Of a DNA stretch of 63,534 nt, positions 24,448 through 34,194 are shown in pieces. Position numbers and translations under genes: made by a program. Numbering within the stretch: the first letter of the stretch is position 1; each line of letters begins with the position of its first letter. This DNA comes from a virus. A model generated the notes under the pieces. The model did no database searches and was not told the origin of the DNA. It was given only the letters and a program-made list of their open reading frames with translations. The DNA lies in the IMG/VR virus record IMGVR_UViG_3300033142_001028, positions 1-63,534 of that record; one strand, 5' to 3'.

Positions 24448-27009
24448 ATGGCAGACACAAAGAATTATGGATTGAAAGGCGTTGGTGATGACGTACAGTT
24501 TGGTAAAGCTGGCGGTCGCTTTGTCTTCAATACGGGTGCGAGTGATTTCCGTGCTACAACAGACGGCACAACACTAGCCCACTTACAAGTATTAACCCCC
24601 GTAGGTGATACTGACGCAGCTACTAAACTTTACGTAGATGATGTAGCATCAGGCTTAGATGTTAAGGACTCTGTTACTTGTGCAAGTACAGCAGATGTAA
24701 CTGGAACATATGTCTCTACAAACGGCCCAAACGCTAACGGTCAGCACACAGGTGTCCCAGCAACAATTGACGGCGTAACACTAGCACAGGGTGATCGTGT
24801 TCTTCTTAAAAACCAATCACCAGCTGATGAAAACGGCATTTACGAAGTACAAGCAACCACCACAACACTTAATCGCGCTAGTGATTTTGATACTGATGCA
24901 GAAGTTACTGCAGGTGCATTTACATTTGTTGAAGAAGGAACAACTAACTCAGACAGTGGTTGGGTACTGCAAGGTCCAGATCCGCTAACAGTTGGTACTG
25001 GTTCAGGTAGTAACCTTAACTTCGTATTATTCAGCACATCAAGTGATATTATTGCTGGTGACGCATTAACAAAAACGGGTAATAATATTGATCTTGACTT
25101 TGTTACTGGTGGTGGACTAACTAACTCAGTAGCTATAGCAGTTGGCGACTTTATTGCATTCTCTGATACAGATAACTCAGACGCGATGCAATTGCGTTCA
25201 TTGACAAACGTCCTAGCTGATCTTGACGTTGTTAACTTGGCGTTCGGATCAGGCGGTTTGATTACTCAGACGGCAGCAGATACATACGTCGAACGTTCAA
25301 TTGCTGCATCAGCAGTAGCAGGCGACGAAGGTATCAGCATTGTTAACGGCAATGGTGTATCAGGCAACCCAACGATCGGTGTTGACATTCAAGGCACAAC
25401 AGCACTAGGTGTAGCAGTCGCAACAGGTGACTCGCTATTGATGTTTGATACGACAGCGGGAACTAACTTAGAAGTAACAGTTGACCAATTAAAGACATTT
25501 ATGAACGCTGGTACGTCCAGCACAAGTATTACAGAAGGTGATAGCACACTAGCTATTGCTGACTCTGGTACTGGTACATTAACAGCCAACTTTGATGGTA
25601 CTGACTATTGGGTGAGCCAGGCATCAGATACAACGTTTGAACACAATGTAAACTTCGAGGTAACTACAGCAACAACAAATGCTGACATTCCAGTTATCAC
25701 AGTTAGCGCACGTAGTTCAGGCACACCAGCAGCGGGTATTGGCCCAAGTATCCAGTTTGAATCTGAAACTGCTGCAGGCGCTCCAGGTAACTTAGAGATT
25801 GGTGGTTTGTTTGCATTAGAAGCAACTGATGTTACTGGTGCGTCAGAAGACTTTGACTTTGTATTCCAACTAATGGCTGGCGGCACAGCAGCAACAGAAG
25901 TTGCACGTATCACAAGTACGGGTAATATAACTTTATCAGGCACGGTCGATGGCATAGACATCGCAACAGATGTAGCAGCTAACACAGCTAAAGTAACTAA
26001 CGCCACGCATACTGGTCAGGTTACTGGTGCAACAGCACTAGCACTAGACGTTACCGCCGTTACAGCACAACCAGCGAGTGGAGTAATCATCGCAACAGAC
26101 ACCATCATAATCAATGATGGCGGTGTATTGTCAGAAGCTACGTTCACACAGATGAATACGTACTTCGATTCATCATTAAGCTTTGGTTCTGGTACAGTAA
26201 CATCATCTGGTACGCCACTTAACAACGAAGTTGCTGTATTTGCTACAGCTACAGACATCAATAGCGATTCTACGTTTACATGGGATGCTACGACACTTAT
26301 TGTTAACGAACTTAGTTTCGCTGGCGACACAATCAGTAACAATACTACTGACCAACCTATAATCTTGCGACCAAATGGAACTGGCTCAATCATATTCCAA
26401 AATGGTTCAAGTGAAGAAATTCTAGAACTTAACGATACTGTTTCAGCAATCAACGGACTTGCTATCACAGCAGGTGCAACAGGTGTCGCGCCAGATATTA
26501 GTATCGGCACAGGCGGCGAAGCAAACATCGACATTGGTTTTACAACTAACGGAACAGGCGTACTAAGTGTTACAGCAGGTTCAGGTAACTATGAAGATAA
26601 TGTTACAGCAGACGATGATCTACCTAACAAAAAATACGTTGACGATGCCATTGAATCACTAGGCGGCTCTGGTTCACTTGATACTGTTACAGGTACAGTT
26701 GACCTAACAACAGCATCCGTACAAAACATCGGTGCAGCAACAGGCATTCCAGCTTCATGTACAATTATGAGTGTAATGCTAGAAGTTGATACGGCATCAG
26801 ATGCAGTAACAACAGTTACAGTCGGTGACGTAACGAACGGTGCAGCGAGCTATATGGCAGCAACAGAAAATGATCCAGAAGTTCTAGACATTTATGTTGC
26901 AGATGGTCGAGTAGCTAACGCAGCAGCAACAAGACAAGCAACAGCTACGGTGGCAACAGCAGGAACTGTCGGCGCAGCAACTTGTATCATCACATTCAGA
27001 CACAATTAA
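24448..27009 (+). CDS. Large tail fibre protein
   Basis: An 853-residue Thr/Ala/Gly/Asp-rich protein with the widespread phage fibre start, including DTDAATKLYVDDVASGLDVK followed by VTCAST and then DGVTLAQGDRVLLKNQ, a well-known tail-fibre module. The middle has beta-helix-like repeats and the C-terminal third has NKKYVDDAIESLGG before a final beta domain. It probably forms the trimeric distal fibre that meets the host. No chaperone gene is obvious beside it. Confidence 0.85.
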   Translation: MADTKNYGLKGVGDDVQFGKAGGRFVFNTGASDFRATTDGTTLAHLQVLTPVGDTDAATKLYVDDVASGLDVKDSVTCASTADVTGTYVSTNGPNANGQHTGVPATIDGVTLAQGDRVLLKNQSPADENGIYEVQATTTTLNRASDFDTDAEVTAGAFTFVEEGTTNSDSGWVLQGPDPLTVGTGSGSNLNFVLFSTSSDIIAGDALTKTGNNIDLDFVTGGGLTNSVAIAVGDFIAFSDTDNSDAMQLRSLTNVLADLDVVNLAFGSGGLITQTAADTYVERSIAASAVAGDEGISIVNGNGVSGNPTIGVDIQGTTALGVAVATGDSLLMFDTTAGTNLEVTVDQLKTFMNAGTSSTSITEGDSTLAIADSGTGTLTANFDGTDYWVSQASDTTFEHNVNFEVTTATTNADIPVITVSARSSGTPAAGIGPSIQFESETAAGAPGNLEIGGLFALEATDVTGASEDFDFVFQLMAGGTAATEVARITSTGNITLSGTVDGIDIATDVAANTAKVTNATHTGQVTGATALALDVTAVTAQPASGVIIATDTIIINDGGVLSEATFTQMNTYFDSSLSFGSGTVTSSGTPLNNEVAVFATATDINSDSTFTWDATTLIVNELSFAGDTISNNTTDQPIILRPNGTGSIIFQNGSSEEILELNDTVSAINGLAITAGATGVAPDISIGTGGEANIDIGFTTNGTGVLSVTAGSGNYEDNVTADDDLPNKKYVDDAIESLGGSGSLDTVTGTVDLTTASVQNIGAATGIPASCTIMSVMLEVDTASDAVTTVTVGDVTNGAASYMAATENDPEVLDIYVADGRVANAAATRQATATVATAGTVGAATCIITFRHN

Positions 27010-27035
27010 TAATTAATCAATAATTGGAGAACAAT

Positions 27036-27521
27036 ATGAGCGAGAAAAGTAAAGCTGCAAAAGCAGCAGCAGAAGCGGCCAAGCATGCCGCAAAAGCAGC
27101 AAACGGAACTGCTGGTCAAGCACGAAATGAAGCTAAGGAAAGCGGAATAGATACAGCAACAGCAGCAGCCGAAGCAGCAGAACATGCAGCAGATCGTTCT
27201 GAAGCAGAAGCAAGAAAAGCTGACGCAGCAGCACAACAGGCAGAAGCAGAAGCTAGGAAAGAAGCCGCTAAACCTGAAGATAAAGAAGACGCAAAGACAG
27301 CACGGGAACACGCAAACGAAGCTGCAATTGCAGCTACAAACGCACACGGACACGCAAACGACGCAATTGCTGACGCACCAAACCCACCAGTGTATCCAGC
27401 ACCAACACCAAGAAAGAAAAGTGATATACGCAAAAAAGCTATCATCATCGGTGGTGCAATGATCGCAGGCGCATACATACAAACTTATGTATGGCCGTAT
27501 ATTTCAACATACATTCAGTAA
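27036..27521 (+). CDS. Alanine-rich coiled-coil protein with C-terminal membrane segment
   Basis: A 161-residue protein; start 27036 chosen for TTGGAGA just upstream. Residues 1-110 are a long Ala/Glu/Lys helix, then a proline-rich hinge (PNPPVYPAPTP), a basic patch and a C-terminal hydrophobic segment (AIIIGGAMIAGAYIQ). A tail-anchored coiled coil next to fibres and a holin-like gene may be a lysis or structural factor. The composition gives a long antisense shadow frame. Confidence 0.6.
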   Translation: MSEKSKAAKAAAEAAKHAAKAANGTAGQARNEAKESGIDTATAAAEAAEHAADRSEAEARKADAAAQQAEAEARKEAAKPEDKEDAKTAREHANEAAIAATNAHGHANDAIADAPNPPVYPAPTPRKKSDIRKKAIIIGGAMIAGAYIQTYVWPYISTYIQ

Positions 27522-27553
27522 TACCTTAGGACTAGCACGAAGGCTAATTCGAC

Positions 27554-27577
27554 AAAGCCCCTTACGAGGGGTTTTTG
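27554..27577 (+). terminator. Rho-independent terminator
   Basis: AAAGCCCC and GGGGTTTT arms (27554-27561 with 27568-27575), six-base loop and a T-run, 33 bases after the coiled-coil gene. It separates the fibre unit from the holin-like unit. Confidence 0.85.
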
Positions 27578-27603
27578 TTTGGCTGGTTATTCTACACAAT
27601 GCT

Positions 27604-27612
27604 GATAAATAC
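27604..27612 (+). promoter_or_regulatory. T4-like late promoter box GATAAATAC
   Basis: GATAAATAC lies between a terminator and the holin-like gene, 31 bases before its ATG. Confidence 0.65.
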
Positions 27613-27643
27613 ACATGAGAAGATTTATTAGGAGAGACCCACA

Positions 27644-28048
27644 ATGGTATGTGAGAAGTGCGGAGAATGTGAAACTTGTGGCGCTGAAAAGAGCGCAGTT
27701 TCACAACCCGAAGATCATTTAGAACACGGATTTAAGAGATTTTGGCGACCTGCTGCTGGATATATTTTTCTAGCAATTTGTCTGTTTGACTTCATGCTTG
27801 CTCCGCTATGGATAGAACATGCAAATCAAACAGTTAATGTTGCTGCATTTGCAGAGATTAGAAAGTTCGAAGATAAGGAAGTACAAATGAAAGCTATCGA
27901 ACACGTTGAACTTGGGAACCGTACTTGGGAACCGCTTACAACAAGAGGTAGCGGGCTATTCTTCTTGGCGTTTGGTTCTATACTTGGTATAGCGGCATTT
28001 TCACGCGGTAAAGAAAAAATAGCAGCAATTAATACAGTAGGACAATAA
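27644..28048 (+). CDS. Holin-like membrane protein
   Basis: A 134-residue protein. A Cys-rich N-terminus (CEKCGECETCG) is followed by FKRFWRPAAGYIFLAICLFDFMLAP, a membrane segment with the R-P-A pattern of several phage holins, then an amphipathic loop and a second span near 108-123 (GLFFLAFGSILGIAAF). It is expressed from a late box after the fibre genes. A holin would make the lysis hole; no endolysin is seen next to it. Confidence 0.55.
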   Translation: MVCEKCGECETCGAEKSAVSQPEDHLEHGFKRFWRPAAGYIFLAICLFDFMLAPLWIEHANQTVNVAAFAEIRKFEDKEVQMKAIEHVELGNRTWEPLTTRGSGLFFLAFGSILGIAAFSRGKEKIAAINTVGQ

Positions 28049-28049
28049 T

Positions 28050-28790
28050 ATGAATGAAATGCGAAAACTAATGGAAGCAGTACAGCTTAACGAATATTTC
28101 GTCAGGGAAGGCGAAACATTTAAGGATGTATGGATAATGTTCTTTTCTGATCTAGTAAATGATGCAAAGATTTTCCAAAACGAAGGAGAAAGTGAAGCAG
28201 CCCGCCAATTCTTAGCAGTTAGCAAAGAGGTTGCTCCACTAAAACAAAAAATAAAACCACTATTAAATACGCCCTTGCCGATAATTGACTCAGACGATGA
28301 TGAATATTGGGATGAAAGCCCAATCTCAAAATTGGACAGACTGGGTGAAATAGTTAGCAGTAATGATCCTACAGAGGATGGCGTTCTTAGTGGTATAATA
28401 GAAGCATTCTATGAAGCGTATTACATCATTGGTGAGCTTGCAGATGAAGCACTAAATGTTAACGAAGCTAATCAAGGTGGTAAGACTGAGCATAGTGGTG
28501 CGAAACACGGAAAAGGTGCATACTACGGTCGTAAGAAAGAAGCTAAGAGAGATAGCAACAAGAATCGTCGCAACGCAGACAAATTTCAATCTAAAGAAAT
28601 TACTGAAATTACTACTGGATATGGTATTGAAGAAGATTTTAATCCACGTGAATCAACTGTTGCGTTACATGAGCTAATGGATGAAGGTATCCTTGATGCT
28701 CGAACAGTTGCAGATGCATGTTTGAATTATATGTCAGAAGCAGACGTAGAAGACATGGCTGAGTCAAACTATTTTTTCGGCGACAATTAA
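28050..28790 (+). CDS. Putative internal virion protein with targeting-like leader
   Basis: A 246-residue acidic protein that starts MNEMRKLMEAV, nearly the same as the gene at 14802, with a possible gp21-type cut after L-M-E. A central basic, Gly/His-rich segment (HSGAKHGKGAYYGRKKEAK) could touch DNA. This pattern is typical of proteins packed inside T4-type heads. The assignment is an inference from the leader and late context. Confidence 0.5.
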   Translation: MNEMRKLMEAVQLNEYFVREGETFKDVWIMFFSDLVNDAKIFQNEGESEAARQFLAVSKEVAPLKQKIKPLLNTPLPIIDSDDDEYWDESPISKLDRLGEIVSSNDPTEDGVLSGIIEAFYEAYYIIGELADEALNVNEANQGGKTEHSGAKHGKGAYYGRKKEAKRDSNKNRRNADKFQSKEITEITTGYGIEEDFNPRESTVALHELMDEGILDARTVADACLNYMSEADVEDMAESNYFFGDN

Positions 28791-28793
28791 ACA

Positions 28794-29372
28794 ATGAGAC
28801 TGTTCGAACTAGCACAGCTTACAGAAGCTAAAAACGATACTGTTGTGTTCACTTTTGGCAGATTCAATCCGCCGACAATCGGACACCAAAAACTTGTATC
28901 CAAAGTTTCAGAAGTCGCAGCTAATCAAAATGCTGACCAAATTGTATACTTGTCAAAGACACAAAAACCAGGAAAGGATCCACTTTCTTGGCAGGACAAA
29001 TATGATTTGTTTAAGAAAATGTTTCCGTCTATTAATGTTAGTAGAGATCATGCAATCATAAATCCATACGTAGCTCTAGAAACATTAGGAAAGAAATACA
29101 AAAATATAATCATGGTTGTTGGCTCAGATCGTGTTGAACGTTTTAGAGGTGATATGCAAAAGTATCTATCTGAATGGGGCATTGAAAACTTCGAAGTTGT
29201 AAGTGCTGGAGAACGTGATCCAGACTCAGAAGGCGCAGAAGGCATGAGTGCAAGCAAGGCTCGACAACTAGCAACAGACGGAAATTTCGCTGAATTCGCA
29301 AACGCATTACCATCAAGTATCAATAATGCCACTAAGAAAGTGGTCTACAATAAGATTCGTAAAAACTCATAA
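28794..29372 (+). CDS. Cytidylyltransferase-like nucleotidyltransferase, perhaps packaged
   Basis: A 192-residue protein. FGRFNPPTIGH (residues 21-31) is the signature of the nucleotidyltransferase family of NadM/NadR and phosphopantetheine adenylyltransferase, and MSASKARQLA near 145 matches its second (ISSTxxR-like) motif. Substrate is unknown; NMN is one option. The leader MRLFELAQLTEA contains L-T-E before A, a possible prohead-protease site, so the enzyme may travel in the capsid. Confidence 0.75.
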   Translation: MRLFELAQLTEAKNDTVVFTFGRFNPPTIGHQKLVSKVSEVAANQNADQIVYLSKTQKPGKDPLSWQDKYDLFKKMFPSINVSRDHAIINPYVALETLGKKYKNIIMVVGSDRVERFRGDMQKYLSEWGIENFEVVSAGERDPDSEGAEGMSASKARQLATDGNFAEFANALPSSINNATKKVVYNKIRKNS

Positions 29373-29376
29373 TCGG

Positions 29377-29405
29377 TTGACAAACGTGGAGACTGGACGT
29401 ATACT
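29377..29405 (+). promoter_or_regulatory. Sigma70-like promoter for an HNH endonuclease
   Basis: TTGACA at 29377-29382 and TATACT at 29400-29405 with a 17-base spacer. The ATG follows after eight bases, so the transcript would have almost no leader. Confidence 0.7.
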
Positions 29406-29413
29406 TTATCATT

Positions 29414-29818
29414 ATGAAAAGGTATTTTCCGAACGGCCAAGTTCATCCAAACTGCGCTAATCTGTATTGTACCCGGCCCACTATGATTCGCTTCATACTC
29501 AAAAGCGGCCTGTATAACTATAAACCATTTTGCTCTTCCTGTACCCGCGCAGCAACAGGAAAGCAGAGTTATAAGCCGAGAGTGGTTCCTATCAAGAAAT
29601 CATACTGTGAAAATCGAGACGGCAGATTAGGATTTGGGTACAAGTGCCCTACAAGAAATCTCAAAAGAATTAACAGTCATCAACTTGACCTTGACCACAT
29701 CAACGGCAATAGAGAAAATAATCATCACTCCAATATGCAAACAATTTGTTCCAATTGTCATAGAGAAAAGACGCACAGAGAAAATGATTGCGCTGGTCAT
29801 AAATACGGAACACGCTAA
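29414..29818 (+). CDS. HNH endonuclease (homing type)
   Basis: A 134-residue protein with two Cys pairs early (CANLYC, CSSC), then YKCPTRN, LDLDHINGNRENN and ICSNCHREKT, an HNH core with the catalytic DH. It has its own sigma70-like promoter, unlike the other endonucleases here, and sits between late virion genes and the replication block. Confidence 0.8.
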   Translation: MKRYFPNGQVHPNCANLYCTRPTMIRFILKSGLYNYKPFCSSCTRAATGKQSYKPRVVPIKKSYCENRDGRLGFGYKCPTRNLKRINSHQLDLDHINGNRENNHHSNMQTICSNCHREKTHRENDCAGHKYGTR

Positions 29819-29836
29819 CCACGTTATTCAAGATAC

Positions 29837-29865
29837 TTGACAACTCCTTGTAAATATAGTACAAT
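29837..29865 (+). promoter_or_regulatory. Sigma70-like promoter for the DsbA-like/polymerase operon
   Basis: TTGACA at 29837-29842 and TACAAT at 29860-29865, spacer 17 bases. AAGGAG follows before the ATG at 29892. It should drive 29892-33391. Confidence 0.8.
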
Positions 29866-29891
29866 ACGCTACTATAAGGAGAATTCTACAC

Positions 29892-30155
29892 ATGACTCAT
29901 CAAGCAAAACACTATTCCTCAGACGATGTACGACGCCTCACAGAACTGGTAAAAGAAGGTGTTATCGTTAAGCAGGAAGTAAAAGATTTAAATGAAGGAC
30001 TAGCAGACACAGTTAAGGCAATCGCAGAAGAAATGGAGATTAAGCCAACTGTACTCAAAAAAGTTATCACAATCGCATTTAAGAACAGCCGCCTTGACGA
30101 ACAAGCTTCGTTCGCAGAACTAGAAGAATTATTGGACGAAATCGGCATCAGTTAA
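29892..30155 (+). CDS. Small helical protein, possibly DsbA-like DNA-binding
   Basis: An 87-residue all-helical acidic protein. Its size and layout (a long helix, then K-x-TVLKKVITIAFKNSR, and an acidic end EELLDEIG) resemble T4 DsbA, a double-stranded-DNA-binding protein linked to late transcription. The match is by pattern, not clear identity. It heads the polymerase operon. Confidence 0.45.
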   Translation: MTHQAKHYSSDDVRRLTELVKEGVIVKQEVKDLNEGLADTVKAIAEEMEIKPTVLKKVITIAFKNSRLDEQASFAELEELLDEIGIS

Positions 30156-30436
30156 TGCGAGTCATTCGCACAGCATTTCAATTTTGGAAAGAGACTTGGC
30201 TAACAAATAAGACGCTATTCTTAGCGGAAATGGCCGGCACTCTTACAGGCATGGCTGCTGCTGCAATGATCGGGTTTCAATCACCAACTCCAGATTTGTT
30301 TACGATTTTTATTTTGTATAATCTTAGTGCAGTATTTTTTATATATTCAAACTATATAAGACAGAGTGCATGGATGATTATGCTAATGATATTTTACGTA
30401 GGCACAAACACAATTGGACTTATACAGGCAATATAA
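30155..30436 (+). CDS. Small membrane protein with three spans
   Basis: A 93-residue protein with hydrophobic segments at about 20-40, 47-66 and 72-92, and a short basic N-terminus. It is coupled to the genes on both sides. No family is recognised; PnuC-type transporters are longer. Confidence 0.5.
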   Translation: MRVIRTAFQFWKETWLTNKTLFLAEMAGTLTGMAAAAMIGFQSPTPDLFTIFILYNLSAVFFIYSNYIRQSAWMIMLMIFYVGTNTIGLIQAI

Positions 30437-33391
30437 ATGTACGTAGATGCAATTTTTAATCCAAAAGATTCAACTATAAAAGTTGTTGAACGCAACAACG
30501 GAAAGCGTGTCTACAAGAGCTATCCTGGAATTTTTGATTTTTATTTAGAAGATCCGAAAGGAAAATTCAGAAGCATTCATGGTGATCCTCTAATAAAGAT
30601 CGAATGCGGTTCAATTGGTGAACTCAAGAAAATGACACGTATCAATTCTCATAAGAAAAAGTATGAGTCAGATATTAAACCCATCAATAAAATTCTTGAA
30701 GCACACTATAAGCACTTAGACACAGCAAATCTAAACATTGCCTTTTTCGATATTGAGACTGATTTCGATAAAGAACTAGGTTACAGTTCTCCAGAAGACG
30801 CGAACAATAAAATTCTCTCAATCGCAGTACACTTGCAGTGGTTAAATCAAACAGTTTGTCTTGCATTGCCGCCTGAAGGCATGTCAATGGATGATGCAAA
30901 AGTTATTGCTGATGAAGTCGGTAATACAATTTTGTATCACGAAGAAACAGATATTCTCGATGCGTTTCTCACACTGATTGAAGATGCAGATGTTTTGAGT
31001 GGCTGGTTCAGTGAAGGTTATGATATTCCTTACACAGTAAATCGTATCATAAAGCTAATGGGCCGGCATGAAACTCGACGCATGTGTTTGTGGGACAAAC
31101 AACCAAAGCCAAGAACATTTCTGAGGGGCGGCAAAGAAAGCCAAACGTATGAGCTAGTCGGTCGAATTCATTTTGATTATCTTGCATTGTACAAGAAATA
31201 TACATATGAAGAACGACACAGCTATTCACTAGATGCTATTGGTGAGGTTGAAGTCAATCAGCGTAAAGTTCCATATGAAGGAACGCTAGATGAATTGTAC
31301 AACAATGATTTTAAGAAATTCTTAGAATACAACATTCAAGATACAGAACTACTTAACGAGCTTGATAAAAAGTTGCAGTTTGTAGCGTTAGCTAGCAGCA
31401 TCGCACATGGAAACGGAGTTCTTCTGCCTCGCGCAATGAGCGCAGTAGCACTTACTGAGCAAGCTATTATCGTTGAAGCGCATGAGCGTAACATGAAAGT
31501 ACCTGATCGTGAACACAGTAGTTCAGATGATCTAGCTGCTGCTGGTGGCTGGGTACAATATCCGAAGAAGGGTTTACATCGTTGGATCGGAAGTAGTGAC
31601 TTAAGCTCACTGTATCCATCTGTAATTCGTTGTCTTAACATGAGTCCAGAAACTATTGTTGGGCAATTGCGCACAGATCAAACTAATAGAGAGATTTACG
31701 CGCATCTTGATGCAGCAAAATCTAATACTTTTTCTGGATGGTGGAATGACAGATTCAATACAATTGAAATGGATGATTTTCTTAACAACGATAATGTTAC
31801 ACGAAGAAAATTAGACTTAGAAGACGGAACTACAATAGATATAACTGGTGCAGAACTGCGCCACCTTATTTTTGAAGGCGGAAATGATTGGAGTATATCT
31901 GCAAACGGAACCATATTTCGCAATGATATTGAAGGTGTAATCCCAGGATTATTGCGTCGTTGGTACAGTGAACGTCAAGTAATGCAAGCATTTAAGCGTA
32001 GTTATGATTCTATAGCAGATGTCAAAGAAGGCATCAAGCTAAATATAACGCAAAATATAGCAGATGAAATTAATGCTAATCTCACTCGCAAATATAACGA
32101 CGATGACGTTAATTTCTTTAATCCGTACGATCCAGACTTGACGTTTAGTATCACGCAAGCAAAGAAAAAAGCAGCAAGCAAAAATACAGAAGACTTGTAT
32201 CAGTATTTACTCGGACACAATTTGTACATTGACAAGAATCTAAAACTTCGTCATAACAATATTGATGAACTCAAAAAGATTATATCATTTTGGGATAAGA
32301 GACAGCTTGTTAAAAAAATTAATCTGAACAGTCTGTACGGCGGACTGCTCAATATACATTGTCGTTTCTATGACTTACGGCTCGGTCAGAGTACTACATT
32401 AACTGGACGCAGTATCGCGAAGCACATGGCCGCAAAGACAAACGAATTCTTAGATAACAGTTACGATCATACTGGCCGCTCAATTATTTACGGTGATACT
32501 GATTCAGTATATTTCTCAGCATATCCGATTTTGAAAGATGATATAGATAAAGGAGAAATCGTGTGGACGAAGGATAGTGTAATTGAATTGTATGACATTA
32601 TTGCGCAGCAAGTAAGTGACACATTTCCAAAGTTTATGAATGACACATTCAATACACCAAAGAAACGAAGTGAAGTTATTAGAGCAAGCAGAGAAATTGT
32701 TGGTGATACAGGGCTGTTCATTAAGAAGAAAAGGTACGCTCTACTTGTATATGATGATGAAGGCAATCGCAAAGATGTCAACGGCAGTGATGGCAAACTC
32801 AAAGCAATGGGTCTTGACTTGCGTAGATCAGATACACAGAAACGTGTACAGGAATTCTTAACAGGCATCCTTTGGCAAACACTACGATTAGAGGGCGAAG
32901 AGGCTGTTATCAAAGTCATACGAGAATTCAAAAAAGAATTCGATACATTGAATCCTTGGGAGAAAGGTTCTCCGACAGGCGTGAATAATCTTACAGCATA
33001 TAACGATAAGCTAGAACGTGCAATGGAAATTAGATTGGGCGGTCGCATCGCAGAAAAGGTTAAGGTGCCAGGTCATGTTATGGCAAGTTTGAATTGGAAC
33101 TCGCTCCGCGCATCACATAATGATTTGCACAGTACTAGAATATTAGACGGACATAAGGTATTAGTTTGCAAACTTAAACCACACAATGACTTTCAAAAAA
33201 CGTCAGTTGCTTATCCTGTAGATGAACCACATCTTCCTGATTGGTTTATAAATTTACCATTTGACGAACAAGCAATGATGCAAGCCAACGTCGATAAAAA
33301 AGTGGAGAACTTACTTAATGTTTTAAAGTGGGACCTCTCTCGCACATCACCACAAGCAGAACTCATGGAAACACTTTTTGATTTTAGTTGA
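30437..33391 (+). CDS. 43: Family B DNA polymerase (T4 gp43-like)
   Basis: A 984-residue replicative polymerase. Proofreading exonuclease motifs: FDIETD near 104-109, the GWFSEGYDIPY region near 190 and YNIQDTELL from 298. Polymerase motif A DLSSLYPS at 388-395, motif B KKINLNSLYGG near 627-637 and motif C YGDTDSVYF with DTD at 687-689. All catalytic residues are present. Length is near T4 gp43 (898). Clamp and clamp loader genes are also in the window. The C-terminus should carry the clamp-binding peptide (LMETLFDFS). Confidence 0.96.
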   Translation: MYVDAIFNPKDSTIKVVERNNGKRVYKSYPGIFDFYLEDPKGKFRSIHGDPLIKIECGSIGELKKMTRINSHKKKYESDIKPINKILEAHYKHLDTANLNIAFFDIETDFDKELGYSSPEDANNKILSIAVHLQWLNQTVCLALPPEGMSMDDAKVIADEVGNTILYHEETDILDAFLTLIEDADVLSGWFSEGYDIPYTVNRIIKLMGRHETRRMCLWDKQPKPRTFLRGGKESQTYELVGRIHFDYLALYKKYTYEERHSYSLDAIGEVEVNQRKVPYEGTLDELYNNDFKKFLEYNIQDTELLNELDKKLQFVALASSIAHGNGVLLPRAMSAVALTEQAIIVEAHERNMKVPDREHSSSDDLAAAGGWVQYPKKGLHRWIGSSDLSSLYPSVIRCLNMSPETIVGQLRTDQTNREIYAHLDAAKSNTFSGWWNDRFNTIEMDDFLNNDNVTRRKLDLEDGTTIDITGAELRHLIFEGGNDWSISANGTIFRNDIEGVIPGLLRRWYSERQVMQAFKRSYDSIADVKEGIKLNITQNIADEINANLTRKYNDDDVNFFNPYDPDLTFSITQAKKKAASKNTEDLYQYLLGHNLYIDKNLKLRHNNIDELKKIISFWDKRQLVKKINLNSLYGGLLNIHCRFYDLRLGQSTTLTGRSIAKHMAAKTNEFLDNSYDHTGRSIIYGDTDSVYFSAYPILKDDIDKGEIVWTKDSVIELYDIIAQQVSDTFPKFMNDTFNTPKKRSEVIRASREIVGDTGLFIKKKRYALLVYDDEGNRKDVNGSDGKLKAMGLDLRRSDTQKRVQEFLTGILWQTLRLEGEEAVIKVIREFKKEFDTLNPWEKGSPTGVNNLTAYNDKLERAMEIRLGGRIAEKVKVPGHVMASLNWNSLRASHNDLHSTRILDGHKVLVCKLKPHNDFQKTSVAYPVDEPHLPDWFINLPFDEQAMMQANVDKKVENLLNVLKWDLSRTSPQAELMETLFDFS

Positions 33392-33416
33392 CTTTCCTTG
33401 CTCGTTTTGTTATAAT
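33388..33416 (+). promoter_or_regulatory. Sigma70-like promoter for the sliding clamp
   Basis: TTGACT at 33388-33393, overlapping the polymerase stop codon, and TATAAT at 33411-33416; spacer 17 bases. AGGAG follows before the ATG at 33445. Confidence 0.8.
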
Positions 33417-33444
33417 TTGTTATCATAATTAGGAGAACTTTTAC

Positions 33445-34194
33445 ATGTTATCGGAAGTATTAACAGACATCCTCGCACAAACACATGGGCTAGGATTTAT
33501 TGAAATGATGAAAATAGATAGTAGCGCAACTGAAACAACGATTGCAGCTATCAACGACGACAAATCAGTTGTCGTATTTGGAAAACTTAATAGTCCGTTG
33601 ACTGAACTAGAAGGTGTAGTAGGATTATCACGAATGGCAGTACTACAGGGTTATTTGAAATATCCACATTTTGTTGGGGATGATGCAACTATTGAAATCA
33701 AAACTACGCAGCGAGACGGTAGTGAAATCCCAACAGAGATTTATTTTTCTGCTAATGGTGGGCACGAATCTAGTTACCGCTTTATGCATAAAGACGTAGT
33801 GGAAGAGCAAGTCAAAGTACCACCTTTCAGGGGTGCAACTTGGGACGTTGTTATTACTGGTACAGATGAGATTATGAAGGATCTGAGCTACTTCAATGGA
33901 GTGTTAGGCGCGTTTGAGCCAACCTTTACTGTAAAGACAGACGTTAATAATGATCTTAATTTCTATATTGGTAGCGGCCCGACTGACCGAGCTACGGTAC
34001 CAGTTGCAAAAGCTGTGAACGGCACACTCACAGGCAATCTTACATGGCCGCTCGTTGAAACGCTTGCTATACTTAAGCTTGCGAGTAAGGCAGATGATTG
34101 TATAATCAGCTTTAGTAACAAGGGTGTGATGAAGATTGAAATGGAAACAGGCCTCGGCAGTTATGAATACTTACTCCCAGCAAGATCAATGTAA
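33445..34194 (+). CDS. 45: Sliding clamp (T4 gp45-like)
   Basis: A 249-residue acidic protein with the general pattern of T4-type trimeric clamps: an N-terminal helix, FGKLNSPLTELEGVVGLSRM and YLKYPHF strands, and a second domain ending in GSYEYLLPARSM. It tethers the polymerase and in T4 also activates late transcription with gp33 and gp55, which are not seen here. It follows the polymerase gene and has its own early promoter. T4 gp45 is 228 residues. Confidence 0.8.
   Translation: MLSEVLTDILAQTHGLGFIEMMKIDSSATETTIAAINDDKSVVVFGKLNSPLTELEGVVGLSRMAVLQGYLKYPHFVGDDATIEIKTTQRDGSEIPTEIYFSANGGHESSYRFMHKDVVEEQVKVPPFRGATWDVVITGTDEIMKDLSYFNGVLGAFEPTFTVKTDVNNDLNFYIGSGPTDRATVPVAKAVNGTLTGNLTWPLVETLAILKLASKADDCIISFSNKGVMKIEMETGLGSYEYLLPARSM

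Noticed and set aside
27006-27482. 158-codon minus-strand frame with very high Cys and Phe content
   Set aside because: It is the antisense shadow of the alanine/glutamate-rich coiled-coil gene at 27036; composition is implausible and no ribosome binding site or promoter is present.
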